Position numbers and translations under genes: made by a program. This document shows positions 6,444 to 7,114 of a DNA stretch of 7,114 nt, in pieces; within the stretch, counting starts at the first letter, position 1, and the number at the start of each line of letters is the position of its first letter. Source of the stretch: Candidatus Poribacteria bacterium (lineage in GTDB: Bacteria; Poribacteria; WGA-4E; DTYX01); the NCBI GenBank assembly GCA_012961655.1, contig DTYX01000468.1, forward strand, positions 1-7,114, given 5' to 3'. The notes under the pieces were generated by a model that did not search any database, was not told where the DNA came from, and saw nothing but the letters and a program-made list of their open reading frames with translations.

Positions 6444-6461
6444 GCGTAATGCGTAATGCGT
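6444..6461. repeat. Short 7-bp tandem repeat in the gap upstream of the secretin gene
   Basis: The unit GCGTAAT occurs twice in full and then four more bases (GCGT), 18 bp in all. It sits in the 41-nt space between the GspC/PilP-like gene and the secretin. It does not form an obvious hairpin and has no recognised role; similar short repeats may occur elsewhere in the genome. Confidence 0.6.
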
Positions 6462-6464
6462 CCG

Positions 6465-7088
6465 CTACCTTCTTCTGAGACGTTCGATTCTACGAAAATC
6501 GCCACCACGACCTCTTCTTCGATTTCGATCTTCCCTCATTTTTTGGATGAACTCTTCTCTCTCTTCGCGAGACATTTTTTTGAGCTTCTCCCGCAATTTT
6601 TGTCTATCAGGTCTTTCGCTGCGAGGTTTATTAACTACGGAGTCCTTCTGCGGAGAAGGTGAACCACCGCCCATTTGAGGTCCGCCGCCTTTGCCGCCAA
6701 CGGAACCGCCGAGAAATGGGGATTCCTGTACGATAGTCAGTTTTATCTCTTTCTCGCCAGCTTGATTAAGCGTGACAGATTTCTCCTCAATTGATTTCAC
6801 CGTGGCATTGCCAATCTTATCTCCCACAGCGACGTAATGAGTGGTATTGTCGGCGAACTGAAAGATTAAAGCTTTGGGCTTCTTACCTTTATTGATAACA
6901 GTTCCGATAAGCCTGAAAGCTGGCCCGCGTTTATCGTCGCCGCCCCAACCCAAAGGTCTGAAGAGGTTTTTATCAACGATGGATTTGTAATATTCATTAA
7001 CCTTTTGTCCGCCTTTCCTTTGGCGTTTGTTATCTCCTTGAACGGGTTGTTCGCCTTCAGATTTGCCCTGTCGGGTTTCCTCATCCAT
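6465..7088 (-). CDS. GspC/PilP-like secretion or pilus connector protein, probably 5'-truncated
   Basis: In type II secretion GspC links the inner-membrane platform to the secretin N0 domain through its periplasmic HR domain; PilP plays a similar part for PilQ. From ATG 7088 there are 207 residues. A charged linker (1-30) leads to NEYYKSIVDKNLFRPLGW (31-48), a motif typical of the stretch before the HR domain. A small all-beta domain follows (about 56-120: FRLIGTVINKGKKPKALIF, THYVAVGDKIGNATV, VTLN, EIKLTIV). Then come a Gly/Ser/Pro-rich linker (124-147) and a strongly basic, helix-prone tail (158-207). No transmembrane segment or signal peptide is visible. The frame remains open past the ATG to the window edge (QKRRAEIR directly before it), so the true start and a membrane anchor probably lie outside. 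It precedes the secretin by 41 nt, as gspC does gspD and pilP does pilQ. Confidence 0.65.
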   Translation of the reverse strand: MDEETRQGKSEGEQPVQGDNKRQRKGGQKVNEYYKSIVDKNLFRPLGWGGDDKRGPAFRLIGTVINKGKKPKALIFQFADNTTHYVAVGDKIGNATVKSIEEKSVTLNQAGEKEIKLTIVQESPFLGGSVGGKGGGPQMGGGSPSPQKDSVVNKPRSERPDRQKLREKLKKMSREEREEFIQKMREDRNRRRGRGGDFRRIERLRRR

Positions 7089-7114
7089 GCGAATTTCAGC
7101 TCTTCTCTTCTGAA

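Overview
The window looks like a chromosomal segment of a diderm (Gram-negative-type) bacterium of moderate GC content. A secretin with a signal peptide implies an outer membrane, and murA implies peptidoglycan synthesis. The phylum cannot be fixed from the sequence. The combination of an accessory helix-turn-helix gene, a DUF4058-like remnant and an unusually long GspD-like secretin is reminiscent of the Poribacteria/Planctomycetes-type uncultivated lineages, but that is only an impression.

Left part (1-890, plus strand): an accessory patch of small or damaged genes. It holds the possible C-terminal tail of an unidentified ORF (to 134), a Xre/HigA-type helix-turn-helix protein (287-562) whose apparent coding sequence runs upstream with no usable start codon, and a start-less remnant that resembles the N-terminal part of DUF4058 proteins (about 599-890). 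The remnant lies in the same frame as the HTH gene, straight after its stop codon, and ends against the convergent murA.

Middle part (892-3032, minus strand): two housekeeping genes, prmC (release-factor glutamine methyltransferase) followed after 11 nt by murA (UDP-GlcNAc enolpyruvyl transferase). They are almost certainly co-transcribed. The usual partner prfA is not upstream of prmC.

Gap 3033-3336: unusually structured. It contains a 176-bp nested palindrome (3056-3231) with about 28-bp imperfect terminal inverted repeats, which resembles a MITE or a structured repeat. It is followed by a two-arm stem (3260-3300) and a hairpin plus T6 (3313-3335) that would terminate plus-strand transcription. 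A perfect extended -10 box faces this terminator, so a small plus-strand RNA of about 125 nt is possible.

Right part (3337-7114, minus strand): a secretion or pilus operon. A probably 5'-truncated GspC/PilP-like protein is followed after 41 nt by a 1028-residue GspD-like secretin. The secretin carries one N0 domain and six N1-type modules rather than the usual three, and five of them hold inserted loops, several rich in arginine and aromatic residues. The two proteins would form the inner-membrane connector and the outer-membrane channel of a type II secretion or type IV pilus-like machine. The extended channel is the most interesting protein-level observation in the window.
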